A stretch of DNA of 64,000 nucleotides, taken from the NCBI GenBank assembly GCA_009746045.1, contig RPFO01000938.1, positions 477,742-541,741 on the forward strand, written 5' to 3'. Numbering within the stretch: position 1 is the stretch's first letter; each line of letters starts with the position of its first letter. Below are positions 1-11,500 of the stretch, one piece after another. This DNA is from Mesostigma viride (lineage: Eukaryota > Streptophyta > Mesostigmatophyceae > Mesostigmatales > Mesostigmataceae). The notes beneath the pieces are model-generated. The model made no database searches and was not told the DNA's origin. It saw nothing but the letters and a program-made list of their open reading frames with translations. A program made the translations under genes and the position numbers.

Positions 1-1465
1 TGGCGAAGCTGGGGATGGCGGAAAGCGAAGCTGCCCTAAAGCCCACCGTTCGCGCTGTAACAACTCTTGCGATTGTGGCCATCGTGGAAGCCATAACCAT
101 TGACTTTGCGAGCCTCACATGCGCGGCGATATAAAAGGTGACTGTGGAGTTCCACACAAACTATTGATGAATTAAAGCAAGTATTAGTGGCTTGAAGTAA
201 CAACAGACCCGCAGTTATATAGCGGTGGCATACAGAGTTACGCAGTGGTGGACCGTCGTCACGCGACGTAGCATTAATTATTAAACCAGCAGCCGATGAG
301 CTGTGCCGAAAGTCCGCCTATTCCCAATCCTAATAAATTCGTACTGTATCACAACCTTCACAAGGCACAAATCACGCGGGAAAAGGTGTTCATACTACCC
401 TGTACGGAAAATGATGTTGCAATTGGCAGAAAGTGCTTGGTATTATGCCTGCCCACGTGATCTTGCTCTTTCGTGCGATCCACCATGGCTGGAAGCGACG
501 CACGCAACTAGAATGACGAATTTCGGGGAAATGGGTATATTTTATTAGCCAATTATGGACCAAAGAGGTGAGAGGGGAAATGAGTATCAGCGAATCCTAA
601 TGAAGGTGGGCACACACACGTGTGGCGGTGACAGGTGAAAGGCTAATAGGGCGCGTTATTAGACCAGGGAAGCCATTGGACCTGAGTAATGTCGCCATGA
701 GGCACTAGACTAGAATGACGAATTAGTTTTATCTGTCACCTCGCCTGTGGCTGGATCAATGCCATCGGAGGAACACTTAACTAACATACATAGTCAGTGC
801 CATCACATTTAGCACAACATACCAATAATGTGCATGAGATCTACCTTTTAATGTATTCCGGTAGGTAATTGTTACCCAGAAGGCACGAGGCGACTGTTGA
901 TCGTTGTGGACGGAGCGTCACATGGGCAATGTGAAGTCGGACGTCGTGTTTTGAGTAGTGAAGGCGTCATACTAGAGCCAACATGACCGCGACTTGCACG
1001 TTTACGAGGTCAGGCACGACCGACTGTCTTCGATGCAATGATACTGGTACGTCATCTTAGGTTTCCGCGGTCTTTCCAGTGCACTCTCCACCTGGGGAGA
1101 TGTCGCTCAGGGTTGCCGAGGGCAAGTGACGGTCGCACACGGAATTTTGCCGCGCGAACCTTGACATCCATGACGGCATTAGACCGCGTCGCTGGCCACA
1201 TAAACATCCCAAGCGATTCGGGCAGAGTCCACGATACTATCCACTTCTTATGCGCTAAAATCCCAGTAAGTGCCATGCAAGCTTTTGATCCTCTCGCTGG
1301 TCGCATGCCTCGAAGTTTCGCGATGCGTCCGATGTTCCTGCGTTGCCGCTTTTCATATCGACGCCAGGCTACGCTTAGATTACTTTCTATAAGAATAAAA
1401 GCCAACAGGCTTACTCGCGCATTCCTCTCGCCTGCCTTCCCTGCCCTGAACCTGTAATATCGCAG
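1..1465. other. No gene recognised; possible 5' part of the C2orf69-like gene
   Basis: Nothing with recognisable homology is seen. The hydrolase coding frame that starts at 1466 has no convincing ATG near it and is preceded by a splice-acceptor-like TATCGCAG, so a 5' exon of that gene may lie in this stretch, but I could not identify it. The open frames here look like chance frames. Confidence 0.4.
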
Positions 1466-2250
1466 CCCGGTACCGCGCCCGCCGGCAGCGTCGTCTATTT
1501 CCCCGGCGATAACGTCCTGCACGCCCAGGAATGGGACCCCGTACACCACGAGCCAATCCTGCGCCTGTCCGACCCCGACTGTGTCGCGCAGCTCCTCGCG
1601 TCCAAATTTAGCCCGCACCAAGACCCCGCCGCCCCCGGCGTGGACGTCTGGGTGGTGCTCCCATCCCGGTACGATGGGGACATCTGGGCGTGCTACGAAC
1701 ACTTGCTGCCGTCACTCACAAAATCGGGCGACCCGCTCGGCTACAAACCCGCCTCGCTACCTGCTGCACGTCACTTGGTCACCATCCTGCAGGCCGCATA
1801 CCTCCACGTGCGGCCACCCGCATGCCCCCTCGTCGCAGAATCTCCGGCACCATCACCGACACTGGAAGGAGGTCATGATCAAGCGCCAAAGTTATCATCA
1901 TCCCATCCTTGTGACAAGCCAAATGTTTACAAGGCACAGCCACATGCCGACGAGCCACAGGGGGAGAGCCAGCAGCCACCGCCAGGAAATCTCAGCCACC
2001 GGGAGCCAGGTTCTCCCCAGGCAAGTTCCACGCAGCAGCGCCAGCTGGCGCATCCTCCCTCTGCAGACGGCAGCACAAGCTCGTGCTCGCCACCCACGTA
2101 CAGCAGTCACTATCCCTCCCCCTGGGAGCTCCCGCCACCTGTCACGCTTGTGGGCCACAGCAAGGGTGGCATCGTGCTCAACCAGCTGCTGTCTGAGATG
2201 GCATCCGTACGAGGGGGGGTTGCTGGCGCCGCCGCCACCGCAGCAGCACC

Positions 2251-2281
<31 letters not shown>

Positions 2282-3250
2282 CCAGCAGCAGCACCAGCGC
2301 CACCAGGAGCAGCTGCAGGAGGTGGTGGAGCAGGAGGGGCTTGGGGAGGAGGAAAGGAAGGAGCAGCAGCAGCAGCAGGTGGGGAAGCAAGGGTGGGTCG
2401 CGCCAGCCAGGGCGGTGCGGACGTGCTGGCATCCGCGGCCTCCTTCCTGTCATCCGTCACGTCGCTCCACTGGGTGGACGCGGGACTCAACTGCCGCGGC
2501 GTCTTCGTGACCGACCCGGCGGTCTTGGCCCAGGTGGGGGATGGGCGACCGCCCACGCTGGCGCCCGTGGCCGTGCATCCATGTGCACCGGCAGCAGCCC
2601 ATTCATCGGCACCAGGGGTAGCGAATCCTGTAGCAACCGAGACAGCACATCCCGCGACAGCGGCCGCAACAGTTCATCCGTTGGCGCCCGCAGCAGCACA
2701 ATCCGCAGCATCATCGTCATCAGCATCAGCAGTGGCGGAAGCAGCAGCATTGCACCCATCAGTGCCTCCAGGAGTACATCCGTCAGCCCTGCCAGCGGTG
2801 GCAAACACGCAGGGCGAGGGCGGCACACGAGTGTCCAGTGATGGCACGAGAGGGCACAGTGAGGGCACGAGCGCGCCGCATCGTGAGGGCGGGGGAGGGC
2901 ACGGGGGCGGCAGTTTGCGGCCACCCGCGCGGCTCTACTTGCACGGCACGCCGAGGAGCTGGGAGGACCGCCGGCGTCCCTGGATACCCGAGGAGAAGCG
3001 ACGATTCGTGGCCCACCTGCGTGACCACGGGGTCCCTGTCTGGGAGAAGCTGTACTTTACGGGCCAGCCGGCCAGCATGACGATGCACTTTGCGGTGTTG
3101 GATGAGATGGTGGTGGAAGAGGCGGGGGGAGGAGGGGGGGTATACCCCCGGCATGAGGCAAGGGGCGAAGTCTTGCTGCATGTTATATACATGCACTGCT
3201 TCCCATGCATAATGTGCCGCAGAGGGATTGTGGAATTCGTGCTGCTGTAA
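1466..3250 (+). CDS. C2orf69-family (UPF0565) alpha/beta-hydrolase-like protein, 5' end incomplete
   Basis: Predicted serine-hydrolase-fold protein; animal C2orf69 is mitochondrial. Seen directly: an N-terminal SVVYFPGD motif (about 1484–1507), a central GHSKGG nucleophile elbow followed by VLNQLL (about 2150–2190), HWVDAGLN (about 2467–2490), a C-terminal stretch with RSWEDRRRPWI (about 2950–2990), and MHFAVLDEM with the likely catalytic histidine (about 3080–3110). The order and spacing match C2orf69, which has FSKG, YWLDGG, RSWI and NHF at these places. Between the blocks are long Ala/Ser/Pro/Gly-rich insertions (about 2215–2400 and 2550–2900) that make it much longer than the animal protein. 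The frame is open from 1466 to the TAA at 3250; 1466 is chosen as a probable splice acceptor. The last ~40 codons after the conserved end are not family-like, so a 3' intron is possible. Confidence 0.72.
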
Positions 3251-3787
3251 TTGTCCGATGGCAACGAGAAGCGGGGCCGACCGTGTGGGGATCGAGCATG
3301 GTGTCGATGGTAGGTACCGGGGTCAAACCTTTAACCTTTTTCTTGCATGTGTGGGAAGTCAGCGCTCAACGAGCACAATTTTTTCATACGTCGCAGCGCA
3401 AGCAACTGATCTTTTATGTTTTGCACATTGATGTACAGTTATTTTTGACTTACGCAGTATGCCCCGTTGGGGAGCCACGGATTATGATCATGATATGCCT
3501 GTAATGCCCCATGGTCAACGTGCCTGATGTCCCGTTCGCAGTACCAAATAGGTTATGGAAGAAAGCTTGCTATGTACCTTTTTAGTTTATATACATAGAA
3601 TCGCTACATGCGGCATTGCCTAGCTAGGTTATACATGCTGCAGATCTTAGTGGCCTGCATCCCGCGGCATGTGAGATCGAAGGATCACGCAACCGGCCAT
3701 GCACATGCACTCGATGATCAGATCTCTATCGAGCTGCAACGAATGCACTTCTAATGGGTTTCCAGCTTTTTTTGAACATGTTATATA
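3251..3787. other. 3' flank of the hydrolase gene
   Basis: No coding signal. TGTAA occurs at the stop codon (about 3245) and again near 3501; this is the polyadenylation signal used in chlorophyte algae, but such a short motif is weak evidence. A degenerate copy of the LINE-A hairpin (CCCCGTTGGGGAG, about 3463) sits here on the minus strand. Confidence 0.35.
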
Positions 3788-4275
3788 GTAGGGCTCGCAC
3801 CAGCCAGGTCGACACTGCCCTTGGTCTGGCCGGCCCCCAGCGGCTCGGCCAACCAGGGCGGCATATCTTGACCTAGCCTGGCCCCAAGGACATTCCCAGG
3901 AAGCTAGGTAAACCTGCCATGAACTACACCCAGATGTTGCTGGCCGACCTCGCGTGGTCCCAGCTCAGTTTGTTCAAACACCGCATCCACTCCCTCTCCC
4001 ATGCTTGGACTGCCATGTGCACAGAACAAGAAGAGGTGGCAGAAGATTGTCCAGGCTCACACGCCAGCCCCTGTGGGCAAGCCACCCCCCCCCAAGAGGA
4101 AGGGGTGTTTTGCTGAGTAGCGTAGTTAGGATTTTCTAGACTAGATAGCTTAGAGTTAGGTTCCTGTTGATTACGCGGCTACTCCCACCTCCACCCATCC
4201 AACATGGAATATGTGCTACTATGACCTCCCAACGGAGAGGAGGCATGTTATATAATTTAATTTAATTTAAGGGGA
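3788..4275 (+). mobile_element. LINE-B 3' fragment, 5'-truncated
   Basis: Starts with the conserved segment for GxARTSQVDTALGLAGPQ and runs through the family's C-terminal region (Arg/Lys-rich end near 4110), a 3' UTR, the stem-loop CTCCCAACGGAG (about 4227) and a tail of TTTAA repeats to about 4270. The same order recurs at 20200–20440, 40380–40925 and 56377–56780. The reading frame is broken by small indels, so it is a dead copy. Confidence 0.75.
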
Positions 4276-6295
4276 GGTGGCACCCCAAAACCCTTAAAAA
4301 TTGAACTAAGGTAATAACACTTGAAATTCATTTGCACAATGCTGAAATATGATTGCGGGCACTAAATAACATCTCTTGTGAGTTGTCCATGCACTTGTTG
4401 GGGGTACTACCCCCAAGTATACGCCAATATTGCGCTATAAATAGAAAAAGACGCTAATTAGGGCTGGGTATGCCCCAGCCAATGCACACATTTGTTGGCA
4501 ACCAAAAATCAACCATTTGTAGTTCCCTGAGTGTGTAGCTTGCTGAGCTATTTACATCATGGAAATGGCAAAACCTTGAACAGTTATTAATTTTCCCGCA
4601 AAACAGGTCTTTTTTTACCGGACATTGGGAATAAACATATCATAAACACTTCAGATAAGGCCACAAAATCAAGCGAAAATCCGGCTAACAGGGGGACAGC
4701 AGTGGTCCAAGTCCCAGGTCATTCCGACAAGTCTAGCTCAAGTTATAAGGTTTTGCGTGCTAAAACCTGAACATACGCTAAATGAGGTTTTTCTGTGTAT
4801 AAGGCCACCTAGACATCATGTTTTCCATCCAAGAAGCCAAAAAACATGCCCAACTCGATCACACAACATAAGAAAAGGCTAGGCACCTCATCTGCCCTCC
4901 CCTGCCCTCAGCATGGCCAGCCTTGCCAGCGTGCGCATAGCAACACCATCGCTAGGCATACACGCACCAAGAGAGCATACACTAAGCTCAGCCCAAGGTT
5001 ACCATGTAAATTTATGCCAAGAACTCAGCAAGTATACGTGTAAAAACCTTAGAAAGACTGCCCAAGCAATAGAGGCAACTGCAGCCTGCAAACTTGGCAG
5101 CAAATCATACATGTTGTCTGCCAAGCATTCACATCCTATCCAGCTTGCCTTGCTGCACACATAGCAGGGAAGTCTTAATGGTTATAGCTCAAGGAAAGCA
5201 ATGGAAACACCTATCTAATGCAATGCCACTCATGCAGTATGGCCAGCAAAAGAACCACTCTCACCTTCCTTTCCAATAGGGCAATTTGCTAAGAAGCTGA
5301 TGCCAGCTTGTTAGCCTCTAGGCACATGCCGGATGTCGTTCTAAAACAGGCGTGTCAGATCCGGCACATAACAAAGCGTCTGAGCAAGCTCACGTCCAAA
5401 GGATTATGGAAAACAAATGTCAACACATTACCAACAACTTGACCTCGGCGCATTAGCATGCCAGCCACAAACTACACGAAATTGTACGAAATAGCTAGGA
5501 ATCTGACGATGCAACCGAAAGAAATGGAGCGCTTCCTGCAGGGAAACTGCCCGAAAAAAAGGCGAAAGGCCGACGTTAATGCACCTGCCTGCGTGGAAAT
5601 GTTTCATGCATAAACTGGCACGCAAGCTCGAACAATAAAAGACATCATCCATTGATCAGGCGAACAAGGAAGGTGCGCCTTCCGTGAATACGTCGAAGGC
5701 GACATGCGCAGGCCTGCGTAGGTTCTTACCTTGAATGCCGGAAATGTAAAAGAAACCGGGAAGCTTCGGCACAAACTCGACAACACCATTAAGCTAGCTT
5801 CATAATCGCTCTTTAGATCCTACGTTGCCTCACAATAGCTGCCGTAAACCTGCATTAAATTTCATGATCCGCAAGAGAAATCATATCCTGGACCCCCGCG
5901 CCCGTAGCCGTTCGAGAAATTAGCGATATTGCAAACCGTAAACTTTCCGCCACGAAATGAGGTCATCAACTAATCTTCTGCGAAATTCAATCATTTTTTC
6001 TAGCTGTTTACGTGCCATATCGATTAATATTGCATAAAGGCATGCCGCCATGGCCGCTTCCGCGAGGGTTGAGCGGTCCGGGCACACATTATACACCGTA
6101 CGGACGGTACCGCGAATTTTTTGGCGCGGGAAATATTCGGCGCGCCACGTCCCCTTAATTTAATTTTAATATAGTCCTGACCTCGGGCGCGATCCTCCCC
6201 ATCCATGTGCATGCTCAACACCGGCCTGCATGTATGCATGACTGCATGCATACCAGGGTATAATACCCTACACTACGAAAAGGCCCAACATTTTT
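4276..6295. other. Unassigned single-copy DNA
   Basis: About 2 kb without recognisable coding sequence or repeats. Open frames are short and show no family motif. Composition is close to the window's non-repetitive background. Weak exon-like stretches around 5430–5790 on the minus strand have no homology I can name. Confidence 0.4.
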
Positions 6296-6352
6296 GCCCC
6301 TGAATTAATTAATTAAACACGTGCTCCCGTTGGGGAGTCACGGAGCACCGAA
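6296..6352 (-). repeat. Solo LINE-A 3' terminus (hairpin plus AATT tail)
   Basis: AATTAATTAATTAAAC followed by GTGCTCCCGTTGGGGAGTCACGGAGC is the reverse complement of the LINE-A 3' end seen at 25268–25320. Only the last ~50 bases are present, as expected for an extremely 5'-truncated insertion. Confidence 0.6.
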
Positions 6353-6726
6353 GTGCTTTTAATCCCTGTGTATGCACAACAGGAGAAAGGGCAGAGACCC
6401 CCACTCTCCTTCATGCCAAAGGCATGCCACAGCTGCATGCGGGCACGCTATAGCTAAACGGACACGCTAACGATCCGGCCGGCAGTCTGTGGGTGCAATA
6501 AGACCCATGTGAGCATATCATAGCAAGGAGCGTGGGCAAGTAATCTGATCGAAGCCATGACGTAGCATGGCTGTACAAGGACTAAGCTAAGGCTATGGCT
6601 GGTTGTGTACCGTGCGTGAGCGGTGCACGCGTGACTAGGTATGGTGGCACAGCTAGGCATGCAAACATTCTAAGCATGGCTGCCATGGCGGCAGTGACTA
6701 CCAATGAAGTTAAGCTAGGGCTATTC

Positions 6727-7258
6727 TAGTCTAGCCCGCTGGGGGCGTCCACATCTTGTGGTTGATCATCAGGTCCCCGCCCCTCCAGTACACCTTGGGC
6801 TTCTGGGGGTCCTGCTTGTGGCGGAGGTATTCAGGCCACAGGTCACGTCGCTGCTGCTGCTGAGCGGGGGTCAGGTCGTCGTCCAGCGTCCAGGTGAGGT
6901 CGTGCAACCGCTTGCGACGAGAGAGGAACTGCTGCTTGTCCTCACGGGAGGGGAAGGTGAGCAGGACTGGTGGGGGAGCCGCCTTGTCCCGTGAGTGGGG
7001 AAGGCGGTGGCACCCACGCAGTTCTACCTCACCTACCAGGCCCATGAGGGTAAGGAGCTGGTCCTTAAGCTCGTCGGCAAGGGAGGTTGACGTCTCACCT
7101 GGCTTCTGGGGGAAGCGACGCAGTGCTCACCACGCGGCAGTCGCGGCGGGCGCGGTCGGTGGCCTCCCGTTGTTGAGCCTGGCGAAGGTCTTCAAGCTCC
7201 TGGAGCTTCGTAGCGATGGCCGCGTCGGTGGTGGAGGCGGTCGCTGTCCGCAGCAGTT
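6727..7258 (-). pseudogene. LINE ORF1 fragment
   Basis: Reverse-strand coding remnant related to the intact ORF1 at 20515–21378. It has FLSRRKRL, LDDDLTPAQQQQRRD, YLRHK and VYWRGGDL at about 6740–6930, then upstream TKLQELED and RARRDCRV at about 7130–7200. The two parts are in different frames around 7100, so at least one frameshift has occurred. The conserved end block (basic residues, then QQQQRRD, then YWRGG) is the C-terminal region of L1-type ORF1 RNA-binding proteins. The copy abuts element C at 7259. Confidence 0.75.
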
Positions 7259-7312
7259 TTGCCCCTTGGTGTATGTGTGTATGCGTTCCCTCTTTTCCTT
7301 CTTTTTTTTTTT

Positions 7313-7399
<87 letters not shown>

Positions 7400-7665
7400 A
7401 TGTGTGTGTGTGTGCACGTGTGTGTGTGTGTGTGCATGTGTGTGTGTGTGTGTGTGTGTGTTTTCCCTACATCAACCTAGGCCTATCTTGTTACGGCCCT
7501 CTGTCTCCCTCCATATTTGTCTCGCTTCATGCAGGTTTTCCTAGAGATAGCCACGCGGCGCTCCCGCGGCCTTCGCGTCTTTCCTCTCAGACAACTACCC
7601 TAGTCCTTCCACGGCGTTGGATCGCCATGCGTCCAGGCATAGTTGTCTCACTTCACTCCTCCATG
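7259..7665 (+). mobile_element. Element C copy 1, with internal (TG)n
   Basis: GTGTGTATGCGTTCCCTC, a poly-T run, (TG)n at about 7326–7460, then TTTTCCCTA, CTCTGTCTCCCTCCAT, GCAGGT, GATAGCCACGCGG, TCTTTCCTCTCAGACA and the block ending GCGTCCAGGCATAGTTGTC. The same blocks in the same order recur at 42686–43086, and the last block alone at 23705–23770. No coding capacity is evident; it is a dispersed non-autonomous repeat of unknown class. Confidence 0.7.
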
Positions 7666-7766
7666 CAACTACCGCGGAAGCGCAGACCAATGATCTGTAT
7701 AGCTTTCTATTTACATTCCAAATGTGTAGACCCCATCATGCAGCTAGATCTAATAGATCAGTTCGG

Positions 7767-8200
7767 ATATCAAGGAGACAACCAGCGCGGGTCAGAAATT
7801 GGGAGAATCCGGACCATGGTAGCTCGAGCCTGCCGTTATCTTGTCCGCGTTTTCGAGTCGTTCAGGATGATGAATAGGAATGGAGATGGAAATGTGTAAC
7901 CTTGTGCATTGAAATTATGGCTGGCGTACGTGTAGAGCGACTAGATGACCTCTAGAGACGGTGGGGTCGTAAACAGCTTGCTTGATCAGGGTATGTGTTT
8001 CGAGCCCAACTGGCCGGAAGTGTCTAGTGGTGAGCACCATTGCTGCGATCGCTCTCCCACCATTTTACGAGGAAATACCCGCAAATGGAAAACCACTGCA
8101 AACGTCTAGTTAGTCAGTCATTGCGTTAGCCACACGTGCGTTTCCAAACGTCCAAGAACTGCACACGGTGGAAAGGCAAAAATCCGGAGATATTCAGCAT
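7767..8200 (+). mobile_element. Element D copy 1
   Basis: Begins ATCAAGGAGACAACCAGCGC and passes through GAGAATCCGGACCATGGTAG, TTTTCGAGTCGTTCAGGATG, GCATTGAAATTATGGCTGGC, GTGTTTCGAGCC, GCACCATTGCTGCGATCGC and TTTACGAGGAAATACCCGC, ending near the block AAACGTCCAAGAACTGCACA. The same chain recurs at 39679, 55487–55980 (reverse) and 56248–57005, with shorter pieces at 43890, 52285 and 53635. GTTTCGAGCC resembles a pol III B box, so a SINE is possible; this is inference. Confidence 0.75.
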
Positions 8201-8537
8201 ACAGTTCGGATATGCGTCCTTTCACCATGCACGCACATGCATGCAATCACTGCCTTTCTGTGCAAGTGTATACCACGTAACACGCCACACGATGTAGTAA
8301 AATAAGATTAAGTAAGCCCAGGCTGCCATGCGCAGCTGCATGCATGTGCATTGCATGTCATAGTATAACACAATGTAAAAAGATGAAGTCACACAAGGCC
8401 AACGTGGAGGTGACGGGAAAGGGATAACATACAGCCATCTGTTCCCTTCGTGCCCCATTACAACGTTCATAGTTTGCTGGACTCAGTCCAGTTGAATGCC
8501 GTATTAGAAATCCTCCTTTCTTTGGGTGCACTCTGGT

Positions 8538-11500
8538 CTACCGGCGGCGCGTCCCAGCATAAGCCGTTGAAGTGTGCGTGCCTCCAAACGAGGACGACGC
8601 GCTAGAATTATGCCGAGGGCTGGTGGTCGTGGTGGTCGCAGTAGCAGACCTTCCCCAGCCACCCCACCCCCAGCCCCCCGTACGCCCGCCATACGCCGGC
8701 TGCCCATAGCCATAGCCATGCATGGTGCCCCTGGGGCGCCCGAGTAGGTAGCCGAGGCCCAGGCCACCGACCAGACCACCCCACCCACCCAGGCCGCCCC
8801 CGGCGGCGGGCGCTGCCTGCTGGCTCCAATAACTGCCGCCACCGTAACCACCGTAGCCTCCACCACCAGGGGGTCCCCCGGGACCATAGTCATCGTGGGG
8901 GTAGCCAGGTGGCGGGGGGGCGGAGGGGCGGGTATCCCCCGCCGCGAACCCACGGCCGAAAGTCCGAGGCTGGTTCCGGGCTGAAATTGTGGTCAGGCGT
9001 AATGGGGGGCTTTCCCCAGAGAAAAAAAGTAACAGCACGGTACAGGACCAAATACGGAGGCAACGGAGGGTCCCAGTCAGGGTAGAGTCACAAAACACTG
9101 AAACAGACATGTTCACCAGATGGGAGTAGAACATGGGTACATGGTTCTTGACAGCAATCTAGTACTTGCAGAGGACACCAATCTGCATGGTGAGTTTGAG
9201 GCCGTGCGCCGAGCATTTCCATGCCGGAACATGCCAGACCGAGAAGACAAGAAATGTGCTTAGCGATTATGCAAGTTCTATGAGCTGAGATCGATTAAAT
9301 GACCCTTGGTAAGACTACCACTAGTTACTGGCCATGAGTCGCGCCGGGTTTGTTGTCCGCATGATGCGTACGTTTGCGTAAACACGCGGGTGCATGCACG
9401 CATGCTGGGATGCGGAGGACGGGAGCGTGGTCGGGGAGGGAAGCCGTGGGGAAAGTGCACAGAAGCTACCCCTGTGCATGCACTTAAAACGTGTGAGCTC
9501 TGACAGTCACTTCACAAAAGGTGGGGAATAGGGGGAAGGAAACAACCAGAAAATGACCCGAGACGAAAGACGGCAGGCAGCCATGCTTGCCTTGCTGTGA
9601 GCCGGGCTCCTTGTGGCAGTTACACATGTGTTTCATTTCACTTGGCGGGATCCTGTGTATCCTTCGCGATGCTTATCGTGATGATTTTATCCTTCTTTGC
9701 ATCATGTCGACATTGTCTCTATCAGGCTATGACCAACATCCAGGGACGCGCGATTAGCGAAACAAGCCACTAGCAAACCACGCCACTGGTAACCACAATA
9801 CCCTCGCGTGGTGCCCGCGCGCGTCCCCCTCGCTCGTTGCCTGTACGTGGGACAACTGTAGCTCAACAGACTGTGAACATGCAGTCAAAGATGCCCCCCC
9901 CCCCCTTTTGCTCACCTCCCGTGCACTGCTTGTAGAGGCCGTACGCGATGAAGGCCAGCACGCCGTACATGAGCCACTGGCCCAGGTTGGTCTGGGGCAC
10001 ACGATCCATGGGTAGGGGTGTGTGCGGGGGGGGGGGGAGGGGACAGTGGTTGAGGGGCGGGGAAAGGGAGGGGGGGAGCACCAGCGGTAAGTCCGGGTGC
10101 ATTCATAGGAGGTGGGTTGGTAACCATGGCACACGCCACACGAGCTCATGGATTTGGTAATAGTAATAATAATAATAATTACAATAATAATAACAACCAC
10201 AATAATAATTTGTAAAAAAGTAATAGCACAATTAAAGTTAATTAAACAGTGAAAACCGCTGCCAACCGATGGGTCCTTGCCTATGCCAGTTAGGCCATGG
10301 GTAAAGATAGTGTGGATGGGTCAGATATAAGGTCATAAAAGTTGGGCACTATGGGGCCAGCCAAGGTGGGTATGGAGAGTGGTGGGGGGCATACTGGTTT
10401 CATAGCTGCGCTGAAGACCTTGTTGCAGCGCTGCTAGAAACACCTAGTAACAGCCAAGGAAAGGGCCTAGTAATCGCCAACCTAGCATCATCCTAGACAT
10501 GATAAAGATTCACCCCGGTGCTTGCGGGCATGCGGCACTAAGCACTCACCCCGGTGCTTGTGGGCATGCGATAGCGCTCATGGTGGCGGTGGCTGTGCTC
10601 GTGGCCCCACCCATCTTGGCTGCGGTGGCTGTGGCTCGACTCGTACCCATACCCACTCCCGGCGGCTGCATGGGCGCGGGGGGATGCCAGCAGACAGTGT
10701 GAGTGGAAAGGCCGGAAGGGCCAACGAGAAGAAAGGCCAGAATCACAAGCACCGGACAGAGTCAACAACAAGAAGATGGCCCAAGAAGAAGATGGTCCAT
10801 GGAGAAGATGGCCCAAGAAGAAGATGGCCCATGAAGAAGATGGCCCATGAAGAAGATGGTCCATGAAGAAGATGGTCCACGAAGAAGATGGCCCACGAAG
10901 AAGATGGCCCATGAAGAAGATGGCCCATGAAGAAGATGGTCCATGAAGAAGATGGTCCATGGAGAAGATGGTCCATGAAGAAGATGGTCCATGAAGAAGA
11001 TGGGCCATGAAGAAGATGGCCCATGGAGAAGATGGCCCATGAAGAAGATGGGCCATGGAGAAGATGGCCCATGAAGAAGATGGGCCATGGAGAAGATGGT
11101 CCATGAAGAAGATGGCCCATGAAGAAGATGGTCCATGAAGAAGATGGGCCATGAAGAAGATGGTCCATGAAGAAGATGGGCCATGAAGAAGATGGCCCAT
11201 GAAGAAGATGGGCCATGAAGAAGATGGCCCATGAAGAAGATGGTCCATGAAGAAGATGGTCCATGAAGAAGATGGTCCATGAAGAAGATGGTCCATGAAG
11301 AAGATGGCCCATGAAGAAGATGGTCCATGAAGAAGATGGCCCATGAAGAAGATGGTCCATGAAGAAGATGGCCCATGAAGAAGATGGTCCATGAAGAAGA
11401 TGGTCCATGAAGAAGATGGTCCATGAAGAAGATGGTCCATGAAGAAGATGGCCCATGAAGAAGATGGCCCATGAAGAAGATGGTCCATGAAGAAGATGGG

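Noticed and set aside
1052-1702. Minus-strand open frame of 216 codons
   Set aside because: Overlaps the conserved start of the hydrolase on the other strand and shows no family motif.
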